Source of the DNA: Strix aluco
Taxonomy: Eukaryota; Chordata; Aves; Strigiformes; Strigidae
Length of the DNA stretch: 64,000 nucleotides
Assembly (NCBI RefSeq): GCF_031877795.1
Contig: NC_133938.1
Span: 10,572,920 to 10,636,919, forward strand
Direction of reading: 5' to 3'
In this document: piece by piece, positions 1 through 12,300 of the stretch
Numbering within the stretch: position 1 is the stretch's first letter
Layout of the letters: each line of letters begins with the position of its first letter
Notes under the pieces: generated by a model
Told to the model about the DNA's origin: nothing
Seen by the model: only the letters and a program-made list of their open reading frames with translations
The model's database searches: none
Made by a program: the position numbers and the translations under genes

Positions 1-410
1 TGCTACGGTTGTCATTTGGCCTGTTCCCAAGCAGGGGCTCAGCATTGCCCCCCCAGGGTGGAGGGGCCTGGACCTGCTCCAGGTGGGCAGCCTTGGATGT
101 CCTGTGGCACTCGGGGACCACCTGAACAGGGAGGCTTTCCAGGAGGCTTGATGTATCTGTGCTGCCGGAGGGTCTGTGTGGGGCAAGCTTGACGACACTG
201 GAATTAGCTGGCAGTGAATCCAGGTTCTGGGACCACCATGAAAAGGCTGGTGGTCTTCATGGGAGCTTTGGAAGGCTCCCTCAGACTGAGTGGTGTCAAC
301 GTAACAACTAGTGAATTACCTAATTACCTTCTGAAGGTCTTTTTGTAGTGTCTGGGGTCCACATCAGCAGATATCTACATTCCTCTCATTTGCAATCTCT
401 CTCTCTTTAG

Positions 411-3400
411 CTATGACTGCAAGAACTTAATCTTTGGTCAGACATTCAACCCTCTGCTCTACACCAGAAGCCCCGGAGGCTCCTCTGGTGGAGAAGGGGC
501 ACTTGTAGGAGGAGGTGGGTCCATCTTGGGCTTTGGGACGGATGTAGGAGGGAGCCTGCGTTTCCCTGCTGCCTTCTGTGGAATCTGTACTCTGAAACCC
601 ACCGGGAACAGACTCAGGTACTGCGAGTAATGGAGGGATGTCTCTGGGTGAGACCCACCAACCACCCTACCAACCGTTATGCTGGGATGCTCCTACTCTG
701 TGGACAGGGGAAACTTGGGAGGAACTGGGAAGGGCTCATTTCCCCTTCCTGCCCGGACATTTTCTGGGGCCTGTATGGAGGGAAGTATTGGGTTCCCCAG
801 AACAGATGGCGAAACCTCTCCATCTGCATGCTAAGGGGGTGGCTGCTCCTGACTGACAGGGCATAAATCGTTCTGGCCCAGGTTGGGTCTCTTGGGCTTC
901 CCCTTGGCCCTTCCTTCTGCCAACCTCTGCATATGCAAAGGGAGGGCAGTGTTTTCATTACCATTTGCTACTGCTTAAAGCCTTTCCCTTCAGTGAAAAC
1001 TACTCAGCTGCTGTATTTTGTGTGTCTCTTTTCTTCGCAGTAAAAAAGGAATAATTTCTGGTGTCCTTGGGCAGAAGGCAGGTAGGAATTGATGGTTGTC
1101 CCTCAGGGAGGGAAGTAGGGCAGGGGTGAGAAGGACCCTCAGCTGGCTATGGGGAACCTTCTCCAACAAGTTCAGAGAGAGAAGCAGGTTCCCTTTCAGG
1201 GACTCTTTCAGAGAGCCACCCCCATACCATGATTTCTGAGAAACTAGAATATGCATGAGCCGAGAGGAGAAATCTGTGTAATGCATAAGCTTCAATACAC
1301 CCTGTAACCCCCAGGTTGCTGCGTTGTCTGCCACTGCTTGGTGGGAGGTGGGATTAGCAGTCGAAGGGGGTGTCTTATGCTGTCCTTGTGTCATGATTGA
1401 CAAATCTTATTGTTTAATTTTTGTAAATCATGAAATGAAGACATCAGGGCACGTATAGATGGATAACAACTCTGGGTCCATAATGATGGGCCTGCTGGTG
1501 GGAAAACACCTGTAGGCATCCCCAGCCCAGTTCTCAAGGAGGAACTGTTGCCAACACTAGACTAAGTCAAAATGATGCCAAAAAGGTCCTGCTTTTGCAG
1601 GACATGCCCTTGAAAGACCCCCAGCCACGAATGCTCTCTTGTGGTCTCTTCCAGTGGTCGCAGCAGTGGGGCCAATGGCAAAAGATGTGGAGAGCCTGGT
1701 GCTGTGCATGCGGGCGCTCCTGTGCGAGGACATGTTCAGCCTGGACAGCACAGTGCCCCCCCTTCCCTTCAATGAGGAGGTAAAGGGTCTCAAAGTGGGC
1801 AAAGGTCTCTGAGAAGAGCTGCCATTGCTCAGGCTGAAAACACCAGTGACTCATGGGAGCCCTCCGGGACCTGTGGGTGGGCACATGGGTGAGAGAAGTG
1901 CTGCTTTCCAGACACACCCTGCGGCATGGGTGTACTGTTGGCTCATGACGTCGCTGACATCCTTCCAGCTGGCGCTCTCCCTTGCTCTGCAGGTGTATTC
2001 CAGCATGCAGCCCCTCCGCATAGGCTACTATGAAACAGATTTCTTCACCATGCCAAGCCCTGCCATGAGACGTGCCGTTCGGGAGACAAAGCAGTTGTTG
2101 GAGGATGCTGGTCACACGGTAGGATGTTGTATAAACCTAGTAGTCATGATGCATCTATTCTTCCTACCATGTCTTTGGGACTCATGGGTGAACATCAAGC
2201 AAATGTGGCAAGGAAAGAGGGCCTGGAATCCCCTCAGTTTCCCACAGCTTTGAAAGTAAATAGCTGCTTCTGGAAAAGGGAAATTCTTTATATTGCAACT
2301 TGGTTTCTCCTCTCAGTAGGATCTCAGTGCTCTTTAGGTGCTGGTGAACACAAAAGGGAGCCCACCCCGATCCATAACGCATGCTGGGGAGTAGACACAC
2401 TGCTGTATGACTTGTCTGTAGTGTGGGTGCATTTACTCACACCCTGGCTGGGATCCACATTGTGCCAGGTGCTATACAGACCGGTTCCCGAAGGAGTGCC
2501 TGCAGGGAGCTTACAGTCCCGGTGGTGTGTGATTACTGTTAGCTCAGCGTGTTTACTGAGCCTGATGGACCACCTCTCTTCAGTGGCTGTGACTAGCTGT
2601 TGTCCAAGTACTTGTTTAGTCTATTCTCAAGCCAATTTCCCCTCTTCTGCATCATATCCTTTAGAAGGCAGTTGCACAGATCTACTGCATGTTGCATGGA
2701 AAGCCACCTCCTGTTTTTGTATCTGGAAATAAGGCCCTAAGGAGAAAATAAAAGGGCAGTTGCACATGGCAGGTCTTTTATAGTCAAGCAGTCCCATATT
2801 GACCTAGACCCGTTTCTAGGGTCTCAGGTTTCTGCGGTGCTGAGCAGAGGTTGTCTCCTTCCTCATCTCTGCCATCTGAGCAAGTCATCTCCTGTGCGTG
2901 AGTCATGGTCCTGGCTGCATGCCATCCCCTTACCGTCACACAAGGATCAGGAGTGAAGTAGGGAGCACAGACACATGCTGTCTGTCACCCACTGCTAGTT
3001 TTGGAGGGACCTTCGTGCCTTTGGGCTGCTTGGACATCAGGGGGCCAAGCCCATCCTGTTTCTTTTGGCTCATCAGTTGTTGCTCAAAGGGAAGACTGTT
3101 TTCAGGGAAGGATGAGTGGGATGAGGAGAACTTGGTGGCCTCAGATGCTGGAGGCTTTCCTGAGGGCTTGTCAGGAAATCCTCAGCCCAGCTTGGCCCAC
3201 TGCGAGCCCTTGATGTCTTCTCCCACACAGCTTGCTTGTCTTTGTGCCACTGACTCCTCTCCCGTTGTCCTTCCAGCTGGTGCCCTTCGAGCTCATGAAC
3301 GTGGACTACGTGATCTTTAATTTATGTGTCAGGGGACTGTTTGCAGATGGGGGTGCCTCCTTCCTCAGGAAATTGTAAGTGTAGCCTGGAATGGTTTGGT

Positions 3401-6400
3401 GTGATCAGTGCCTCTATATGAAAATCCTCCCTAGGGTCAGGCTAGCATCTGGGTACAGGTAGCAGATCTACTGGGTGTAGATAGTGGCTGATATGCACTG
3501 GGATTTACTGGGGAGCTTACCATTGAGTGATTCAGCTGAACCTTGGGTCTCTTTAGGATTGTTACCAGCCTTGACAGATGAAAGGAAACTGGTGCTGATA
3601 TCCTGTAAATAACTGTGAGAATCAGAGGAGCCCAGAGGAATGGAGGAAACCTCTTCTAGTCACTTAGATATGCTGTTCAGAGGGATTGGCCTTGTGAAAG
3701 TTGATATACTGTGATTGCTTCCTAACACTGCTCAGCTGAACACCCTTTTCTCTTTCAGCAAAGGGGAGCTGGAGAAAGGCAGCGTGGGACTGTTTCTCCG
3801 TTTGGCGAAGTCACCAAACTGGCTGAAAACTGTCCTCTCCTGGATTGCCAAACCCTTCGTAAGGTCCATTTCTTTCTAGCATAGATGGAGTTAAGCAGTA
3901 GGTGGTGAATAACTTGTCTCCCATTGCTATAAGGCTTTATCATAGAGAAGTCTCTAGACATTGCTTCCTGTCTGTGCTTAGACACATCTCTGAACTGGAG
4001 TGATGCTATTTCTGTTCCTCCTCTCCCCACATTGGGGAAAATCCACCAGTCCTGCCTGAGCACTGAGTCAACAGCTTGTATTTGTCTCAGAGCACAGGAC
4101 TGGGATTAATGTAAATTTTTTTTACTTTCTCCTTCTCAGGTCCCTCGATTTTCAGGTATCATAAGAAGTATGAGAGCAAAGTGAGTAAATCTGAGCCTGA
4201 GCAAATGTGTGAAGACTTGGGTTTCTCTTTTGGAGAGCAGCAATGTTTGCTGCGTTAGGGATACTGCTTCAGCTGCATGTGTCTGAAAAAATACAAGGCA
4301 CAAAACACAAGGGTGGGAGCAAACTGAGAGCAGTTTATGTCAACACCTTAACCCTGCAGGGTTTGGCAAACTGTTCTAGTACTGAGGATGGGAATGGGGG
4401 CGAGGGCTCACAGCCTCTTGCTTAGGAACTGGATGAAGCTTGTGGGAATGAAATACAGGGTTGTCTTCAGCACTGGTTAATGTATCAGCCATTCTGTGAA
4501 GTAGGGGCTCTGTAACACAGAAGGAAAGTAAATGCACAGGGAAGGAGGCTTGCCCTTCCTTGCTGCAATGTCAGTGTTGGGCAGTTAGTGGTGAGGAAGG
4601 ACTCAAATCCTGTAGCAGAGAGGGTGTATTTTGTGCTGTGCCTCCAAGGCAGTATATCTGTCCCCACATCAAAGGATCAGTCCACCTCACACAGCCTGGC
4701 CTTTGAGAAACGATGTGCCTGGGCTTCCACTTCCTCAGCACAGTGGCAGTTAACAGGGCTGGCCACTTGTCAGGCCCAAGCAGCCCTGCACCAATCTGCC
4801 TTTAGTCTTCGGCCCTCCATCATGGGCAGAAGCAGAAAGAAGACCTCCAGCCCTTCAGAGGAAAGCCAGGGCTTTGCCAAAGTCCTCTCTTCCCTTGACT
4901 GCAGCTCCAGGAGCAGAGCTAGCCTGTGTCCATCTGCTTTTTGATGCCCCTCCCTGCCCCTAAAGCTACTCTTTGCATCACCTCTTGATGCCTTTCATTG
5001 GTTTTGTTTCCTTTTTCAGTACAGTGGATGAAGTCTGGAGTCTTCATTGTGAAATTGAGGTAAAATATTGCAATTTGGGGTTATATAGTTTTTGGTCTAT
5101 TTCTGTTTGGGAAGAAACAGATTCAGTACCTACCAAGGTTAGGAAATGATCACATCCCTGGTGATGTGAGGTAGGAACATACATCACTCCTCAACAGATC
5201 TCACTTGGATGTGAAAGTTCTCACCACATTTAAAGATTAGGATGACATGTAGACACATTCATGATCCTGAATCAGACCGGAGTTTTTTACTCCTACACTT
5301 GAAAATGTAGGTCATCAGCCGCAGCAGACTTGCCTTTATTTCCGTTCTGGTTTCCTCAAAGCCTATGCTCGAGTCCCAGGTTGCCGTGTGCCCCCATGCC
5401 CCGTCTTTCCTCACCTCTAGTTTTAGCAGGGAGGAGGGTGCTTTGTACGCTGGCAGGGCTGTTGGCCACGCAGCAAAGAGGTGTTTAACAGGATCAGGCC
5501 TGATGGAGCCTGATGGCTGCTCCTGGGGAAGGGTGGAGAGCACCCAAGGAGAGCCTCAGCCAGCTGCCGTGGGACAGTACATCCACCCCACTGACCACCA
5601 GTGTGTTTCCTCCTCAGGATTTTTGCCACCAGTTCATCGCCCAATGGAAAAAGCTGAATCTGGACGTCATGCTTTGTCCCATGCTGGGCCCGGCTCTCGG
5701 CATCGGCTACCCTGGGAAGCTCTCAGGTAGGACTGCTGACGGGGACCTTTGCCTCCAGTGTGCCCCTGCAGTGGCACTCCACCAGTATCAATGAGAAGCA
5801 TTCCTCCTCCTCCCCTCACGTCCCCAAGGCACTGGCTAGTGGTAGGAAGAGCTCAGTTCTTGGGGCAGCTGCAGCCCCAGTCCATGGGGTACACCCAGGA
5901 CAACCCCCGCCATCCATGTGGGAGCCAAGGGGCAGGTTTCCATCCCACAGCCCTTGAGTTCCCAGTGCAAGTGCCTCGTTAGCTGGAAGCTCGCGTACGC
6001 AGAGCGGGGCAAAGGCTTTCCCTGCGACGGGCTGTCACTGTGAACTCCTCTTCTCCCCCAGTGGCAGTCAGCTACACCATGCTCTACAACACCTTGGACT
6101 TCCCTGTCGGCGTGGTCCCCGTCACGATGGTGACGGATGAGGATGAGGAGGAGCTGAAGGGCTACCAGGGGTACTTTCGGGACTGGTGGGACCGGACCCT
6201 GGCAAAGGTGAGTGGTGCCAGGTTCCCCAGGGCCATGAGCACCCCCATCCTTTCGCCTGGACATTCCCCTGCCCTCTCCCCCTCTGTTTGTGCCACAGGC
6301 TTTTCGCGGCAGCGTGGGGCTGCCTGTGGCTGTGCAGTGCGTGGCCTTGCCGTGGCAGGAAGAGCTGTGCCTCCGGTTCATGAAGGAGGTGGAGACACTC

Positions 6401-6427
6401 ATCCTGAAGAAAAACAGGCTCGTCTGA
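411..6427 (+). CDS. FAAH: Fatty-acid amide hydrolase 1-like, copy A (3' part, exons 5-15)
   Basis: Amidase-signature serine hydrolase, known in the family to cleave fatty-acid amides such as anandamide on ER membranes. Exons: 411-617, 1041-1081, 1655-1779, 1993-2118, 3277-3374, 3759-3858, 4140-4180, 5020-5059, 5618-5726, 6062-6207, 6299-6427 (stop TGA 6425-6427). All junctions are AG/GT and keep frame. The exon at 411 carries [10 protein letters not shown] and GTDVGGS, which match the regions of human Ser217 and Ser241. The proline-rich PPLPF motif and the C-terminal block [18 protein letters not shown] are also present. The catalytic Lys exon and exons 1-4 lie left of the window. Of the copies here it is the most like mammalian FAAH (for example YYETD and PSPAMRRAV in exon 8), so the symbol is likely but not certain. 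Exon 11 is 41 nt, one codon shorter than in B and D. No clear AATAAA follows the stop. Confidence 0.9.
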
Positions 6428-9354
6428 GTCCCACGTGCTCGCCTGGAGCAGGATCCCAGCTAACATCAGCACAGGTCATCCTTTGATGTGACTCGCCTGC
6501 AGGACTCGTGTTCCCCTCCACGAGGATGTGGTGATGACTGGGCTGGCTGCTGGCTTTGGAGTGCAAAGGGAAAGTGAGGCGAGCTCCACGATGGTGGAGC
6601 ACTTCCAATCATTGTTCTAATACAGTACTTTTTGTTATCGGAAAGTCTGTTATTTTGGGTCTGTGTTTGTCTGTGGGATTGGAGTGGATTTTAATAACTA
6701 TCTCAATACCCTCCAGGGAAGTGCAAGAACATGATCTTTCTCTTACAAATGGGGAAACTGAGGTATGGGGACTGGATTTGTCTGAGACATTCAGACTCCT
6801 ACTTGGAGTGCTGTAGGAAAAGGGATTTTCCCCTCTGACCTCAGCTGCCTGAGGACAAAATCCCGTGTTTTCCCCACCAAAGACCAGCAATCTGAGGTCA
6901 AAGCTGAGCCTGACTGCAGGCTCTGGCAAGCAGGGAGGGAGCTGGGCCTCTTCCCACAGCGCAGGGCTGCTGGCACCCTGCATGCCATGGAGGGGAAACC
7001 TGGAGTGGTCATGACTTCCCGACTACTCCAGACACCTAGTCCTGCTTTCCCCAGAGCAGAGGTATGAAGTGCTTCAGCTCATGGTATTGCACGTATAAAG
7101 CAGTGTGCCAGGGTCAGATGGCCAGCTGGACTGCCTGCCCTGCACACCCTGTCCTCCCGTTTGGCGGAGGGAGACATGCCAGGTTTTCCAGCTGCCTGCA
7201 GCCACTGACACCGGGACTGGCAGCACCTGCTGCTCCCAGCAGGTTTCCAAGTATGCCCCAGAAAGGGATACCACAATGCAAAAGTGTTTTCCCAATGCAG
7301 CAATGTCACAATTGGATTGTCACAAAGCTCTGGCAGAATTTATGTTTTTTTAATGCAGTATTGTTTAAACCAGAGTCATGCAAAAGAATGGGGTCTTTTC
7401 AAGGGCTGGGCAGAGAGGTTTATCCCAGCCTAGGAGAAAGCAGCCCCAGGACCCTGACTCTTTATCAGCAGGCTTTGAAAAAAGGAGGGAGGGAGCTCCA
7501 GGCATCCCAGGACTGAATGTTACATAAAGCCAAGCCCCAGAGGAACATGCATGGGGTTTTTCATCGGTTGCAGGTGCTTCCTGCCCACAGAGAAAATGCT
7601 GGATAGCGTTTATCTGTTTGCATTTTAAAATTCAAGCCTGGAGGAGCTTGCCCCAGGGGAGATATTGCAGCGTGTGCCCATGCTGCTGGAGAGCACTGCA
7701 TCACTCTGTTAGTTTAACCGTTCTCTCCCTGGCACAGAGGTGGGCAGGGTGCAGGGGTCCAAACGACGGGGACACCAGTGGACCTGAACCAGTAAATGCT
7801 CCTCACTGGAAGCCCTGAGTGAAGATATCCAGCGAGCTGTGGCCACTGCCACGGGACAGTGCACCGGGCAGGGCCAAAGCTGCTGTGTGGCTTTGGGGAC
7901 TTCAGGTTGCCAAAAAGGGCCAGCTGCAGGCTACTCCCAGCCCAACCTGGACAGAAGGAGGTCGGTGTGAACGGCAGGACTGAAGCTTAAAGCTGGGATG
8001 GGGCAGTGAAGGCCACATCCCCACAGTCAGTGGGGAGAAGTTGGTGACATCCACATTGAGTTGTTTGGCTCTTTTTGCTCTCTGTCCTGGCTAAACAGGG
8101 AGGATCCTCCTCACCTTTTCGGTCAGCAACCAGTTTCTCTATGAGGTCTTGCTTCTTCCCTGAGCTCCCTCCCTGCTGCCACAGGAATAATCCCACGGGG
8201 ATGTGTCTGTAACAGGCAAGGTAACATGATGGCAGCACAATCACTGGCTTTCAGTCCCCAAACAAGATTATTTCCATCAGAGAGCAACGATTACCCTGGA
8301 TGCAGCCTCCTTTCAAGCTCTGCTACCCTACTTGGAGCAGAACCAGCATCTCTCTAGACATGTCAATGCTGCATTGCATCTTAGCAATGAATTTTCAGAG
8401 ACATCTGTTCATTCCCTGTAGGCTTGCAGACCCTTGAGCTTTGAAAGAAGTTTGATTTTTCAGTCCCTCCTTTCTGTACTCTTGGGGACAGTCCCATGGG
8501 TGGGGAGCACCCATGGCAAGGGGCAGCTCCCAGGGCTGGCAAGGCTGCATAGTCCAGCTCCTTTGCCTTGTGCTGGCTAGAAGATGGCTTAGAAACTGGA
8601 GAGCAGATAGGATACTGGGTCCATCAGAGAGGATGTCCCAAAAGTGTTCACCCCCTGATCTGGGTTGCCAAAATGCTTTTCAAAGGGACTTGACTTGAAA
8701 ATGACCCAGAGCAGTCGTACTCTTCGAAGGCATCTTCAGATAGCTCCTTCCACACTATCTTTGTGTGCTTGCACCTTCATACCCTTGGTTCTCCTGAGCT
8801 CCCTCCTCTCCTATGGGTGCAATTTCACCCCCAGCACCAGGTTGCCCAAGACAGGCAGTGCAATGTAGTCCCAGGCTCAAAGGGCTGCACATGCTGTTGC
8901 ATTAGGGACAGAGGTGATAACTGAGCACCTCTAGTTAATGGGCTTAAGTGAGAATTAATTATTAGACATGTGTATAGTAGGGATAGCCCAGACCTGGGTT
9001 TTGCAGACATTTGGCTTTGTTAATCAGCTCTGTCCCCTGTGTGTAGCGAGGTACAGCAGCAGCCAGTGGCTTGGGAAGACACAACCTTGGGGGACACCCC
9101 CCCGCCCAAACCCAGTGTGAGTTGAGCACACTGCTTTGCAGCCCAACCCACAATTCTTCTCCAGCATACAGACCCTTTCAAAGTCCACGGTCTAAAAAGT
9201 TCATTCCTGGACTTTGTTAATGCAACTGTGCTTCAGAGCTGATCTTGCACAGCAGGCAATCGCAAAGTCTCCATTCATCAGTCTTCCTTAGGAGAAGGTG
9301 GGAGACTCAGGTGTCCATAACTGGTCCGGAACAGGAAGGACTGGGAGATAAATC
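6428..9354. other. Intergenic spacer between copies A and B
   Basis: No exon-like blocks, splice-bounded reading frames or RNA genes were recognised. The first few hundred bases are probably the 3' UTR of copy A, and the last part holds the promoter and 5' UTR of copy B. No TATA box stands out. A short stretch near 6740-6775 resembles the 3' half of a MIR SINE but is too short to call. Confidence 0.5.
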
Positions 9355-12300
9355 ATGACCCAAGAGCGACTGTGGCAGGTCCTAGATCCATTGTGGGGAG
9401 ATCCTCGCACTCTCTCGGCTCTGCTCTGCAGTTCAGCTGCAGCTGTTGTGCTGCTGAAATGGCTGGGACGTAGGCAGATCCAGCAGAAGATGGAGGAGGC
9501 AAGGAGGACACGGGATCTGGCCCTGGAGCGAATGGAGAAGGCAGCTCACAGGTTTAAACAAAAGGTAATTTGGGGGAAGGTGGGGGGGGGGGGAGGAAGG
9601 GATTGCATTTTGGGTAACCAAAGAAATGGGGAGTGCTGATCAATCCCTCTTTGAATGGTGGTTAGGGTATGTGCACGTTTTGGATTGTCACCAATTTTTT
9701 TGAGTATTACCACCCTCCATTGTCACAAAAAAAAATCCTGTAAAGACAGCGTAAATGAAGTATTTCTTAATACGGCCCTGCTGAGGGAATCCTGAGGATG
9801 AAAGGTGGATCAGAGTTTGTGACCCTCTTGAATCGGATCACCACCCTAGACCTCCCTATGCCCTTTTTTCCTCATCTGTCCCTACTGTCAAGCCTTTCCT
9901 TTCCCATCCTCCTTAACTCTGCCCCTCCATAGAGACCTGTCTGCCCCATCATCCTCAAAGTACGGAGGGGGCTTCATATCCCTCCAACATCTGCACATTG
10001 GTGACCAAAAGCTGTTTCCTCCTGCCCATGCCCAGATAAAGAAGCACCTGGATTTTAGGAGGTCAGATCCTTGGATTTGGGATTTGTCTTAAACCCATAA
10101 TAAATACGCACTGATACTCTTTTCTTGGGGGAGAAGGTTGCAAACAGCCCACACACTTTTTTTTTACCATGTTAATGATAAATTTTGTAAAACTTTAGCT
10201 GGTTGAATTGCTATTCAACACATTGTCTCTGAGTTAGAAGGGGGGTGAAGGCCTCTAGGAGAGTAAACAGAGACAGGTCAAACCTCTCTTACGGATTCAG
10301 GCAACTCTCCAGTCAAGAAGCAGTTTTTTGCCTGTTTTGGTTCTGTTTTTATGAACTAAGACTCAGCAAATTCCCCGTCAGCAAATTCCCCACTCCAGCA
10401 CATGCAGTGCTATGTGGGAGGTTTGCATTTCTACAGGGAATGTCTCCTAAAATTGTCCATTCAAGGTTATTGCTGGACAGATGTTAGAACTGGGTATTTG
10501 CAACCTCAACACCAACCTCTTCTGTTGTTTTCTTCCTTCTCCACCCACTACCTTTTGCAGAACCCAGGAACCCAGACTGCACATGTCCTCTCGCTGACAA
10601 TGGTGGAGCTGGTGGAGAAGCTGAAGGAGGGGTCCTTGTCCCCAGAAAGTGTCCTCTACTCCTACATGGGCAAAGTGAGTGGTACCTCCAGCATGGGAGA
10701 GATGCTGCAGGGCTCTTCTGCAGTGGGGACTTTCAAATTAAAAAACAGCTCATTTGCTGAGAGAACTGGCAATGCTGGGGATTACAGTTTGTAAATACTG
10801 TGATGTCTGAAGGGTGGTTTATGAGCAAATAAGTAGGACAGAGATCCAGGGCAGAAAATTATCCCAGCAAGAAACATCTAAAGTTTATAGGTAAGATCTG
10901 AATAATGAATACTGGAGGTTTGAGGAGATTGAATTTTCATCTTGAAAACTCAGTTTAAACACTGTTTCCTTCCTTCTGTCCATTCCTCTGTCTTGCTGCT
11001 CCTCTCTGTTATGGAGAGGCTTTGGAGGTGACTCGGGAAGTGAACTGCGTGATAGACTTCATTCATGACTGTGAGGATCAACTCCAAAAACTGAAGAAGC
11101 AAAAGGAGAAGGGGCTGCTCTATGGCATTCCCATCAGCATCAAGGACCACATTAACTGCAAGGTACATCCCTAATTCCCCTGCCTCTTAGCCTGGGGCTG
11201 GGAACAGGCCAGGATATCCCATCCCCATCAGGACTGGCTAAGAGTTCCCTCAGACAAGGATGTTCTGGACCAAATATTGGGGGACCAACAAACCTGCCTT
11301 TCTTCTGATGAAAATTTTGTTTTCTGCAGAAATTTCTAGCCTGCTCTGATCTGGTTTTCCCTGGGATAGTCAGGTCCTGTTCTGCCTGTGAGAAAAATTA
11401 GGTTGGAACTTTGTCGCAGGAGGCATCAGAACTTAAGTCTGTTATTGTTACAGCTCCAAACAGCATCTTTCCTGGTATCTAAAGAGCTTTGCTTCCCATC
11501 CCCAAGGGCCACGTCTCTTCTGGAGGGATGGTGAAGTTTCTGGGCCAAGTGAAGGAAGAAGACAGCGTCATTGTCCAGGTTCTAAAGAGCCAGGGGGCAA
11601 TCCCCTTTGTGAAAACCAACATCCCACAGACGATGATAAAGTAATCGCGTGTTCTCCTTCATGTGCCTATGACATGTGACTCTTGCTATCTGAGAGAGGG
11701 TGGGCCAGCATGCACAAGCTTCCACCCTTGTCCAAGCTAATCATGCACGTTGACTTAATTGCCTCCTCTTCTCAATCTGAAATTATTTTTTTTATATTTG
11801 ATGCCTCTTTCTTCTTAAATTCAGCTGTCCCAACAAATCAACTTCATGCTGATTCTACCTGCTAGGATTAATTCCACACTCATCCCTGTATAGATGCTCT
11901 GTGCCCTGTATTTATGGTTTCCAGAGACAGAAATACCTCACTCATCTGCTGATCTCCCCAGCTATGACTGCAGCAACCTCATCTTCGGCCAGACGCTGAA
12001 CCCTCTCAACCACCAGAAGAGCCCCGGGGGCTCCTCAGGAGGGGAGGGAGCTCTGATTGCAGGGGGAGGCTCCATCCTGGGCATCGGGTCGGATGTGGCT
12101 GGCAGCATCCGCCTGCCATCCAGCTTCTGTGGGTTGTGTGGGCTCAAACCCACCGGCAACAGGATCAGGTACATCCCAACATCTGTCCTCTTCTTCCACC
12201 CACCGTGGAGACTGCAAAGTGTCCCCCACAATGCATCAAACTTGGCAATAGTGTCCGTGGTTTTCTCCAGGTTTAAGTTAGCACCCTAACCTGCCTGGTT

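Noticed and set aside
2577-2740. Possible interspersed repeat shared with about 22590-22680
   Set aside because: The similarity is patchy and I could not name a family, so it is not called.
4440-4640. Possible MIR SINE in intron 11 of copy A
   Set aside because: Only short blocks such as GGCTTGCCC and GACTCAAATCC fit the consensus order, which is not enough to call.
8513-8698. Frame with an LLC...W-rich run that faintly recalls FAAH exon 1
   Set aside because: Similarity is limited to a few common residues, and there is no donor at the expected place and no following exons.
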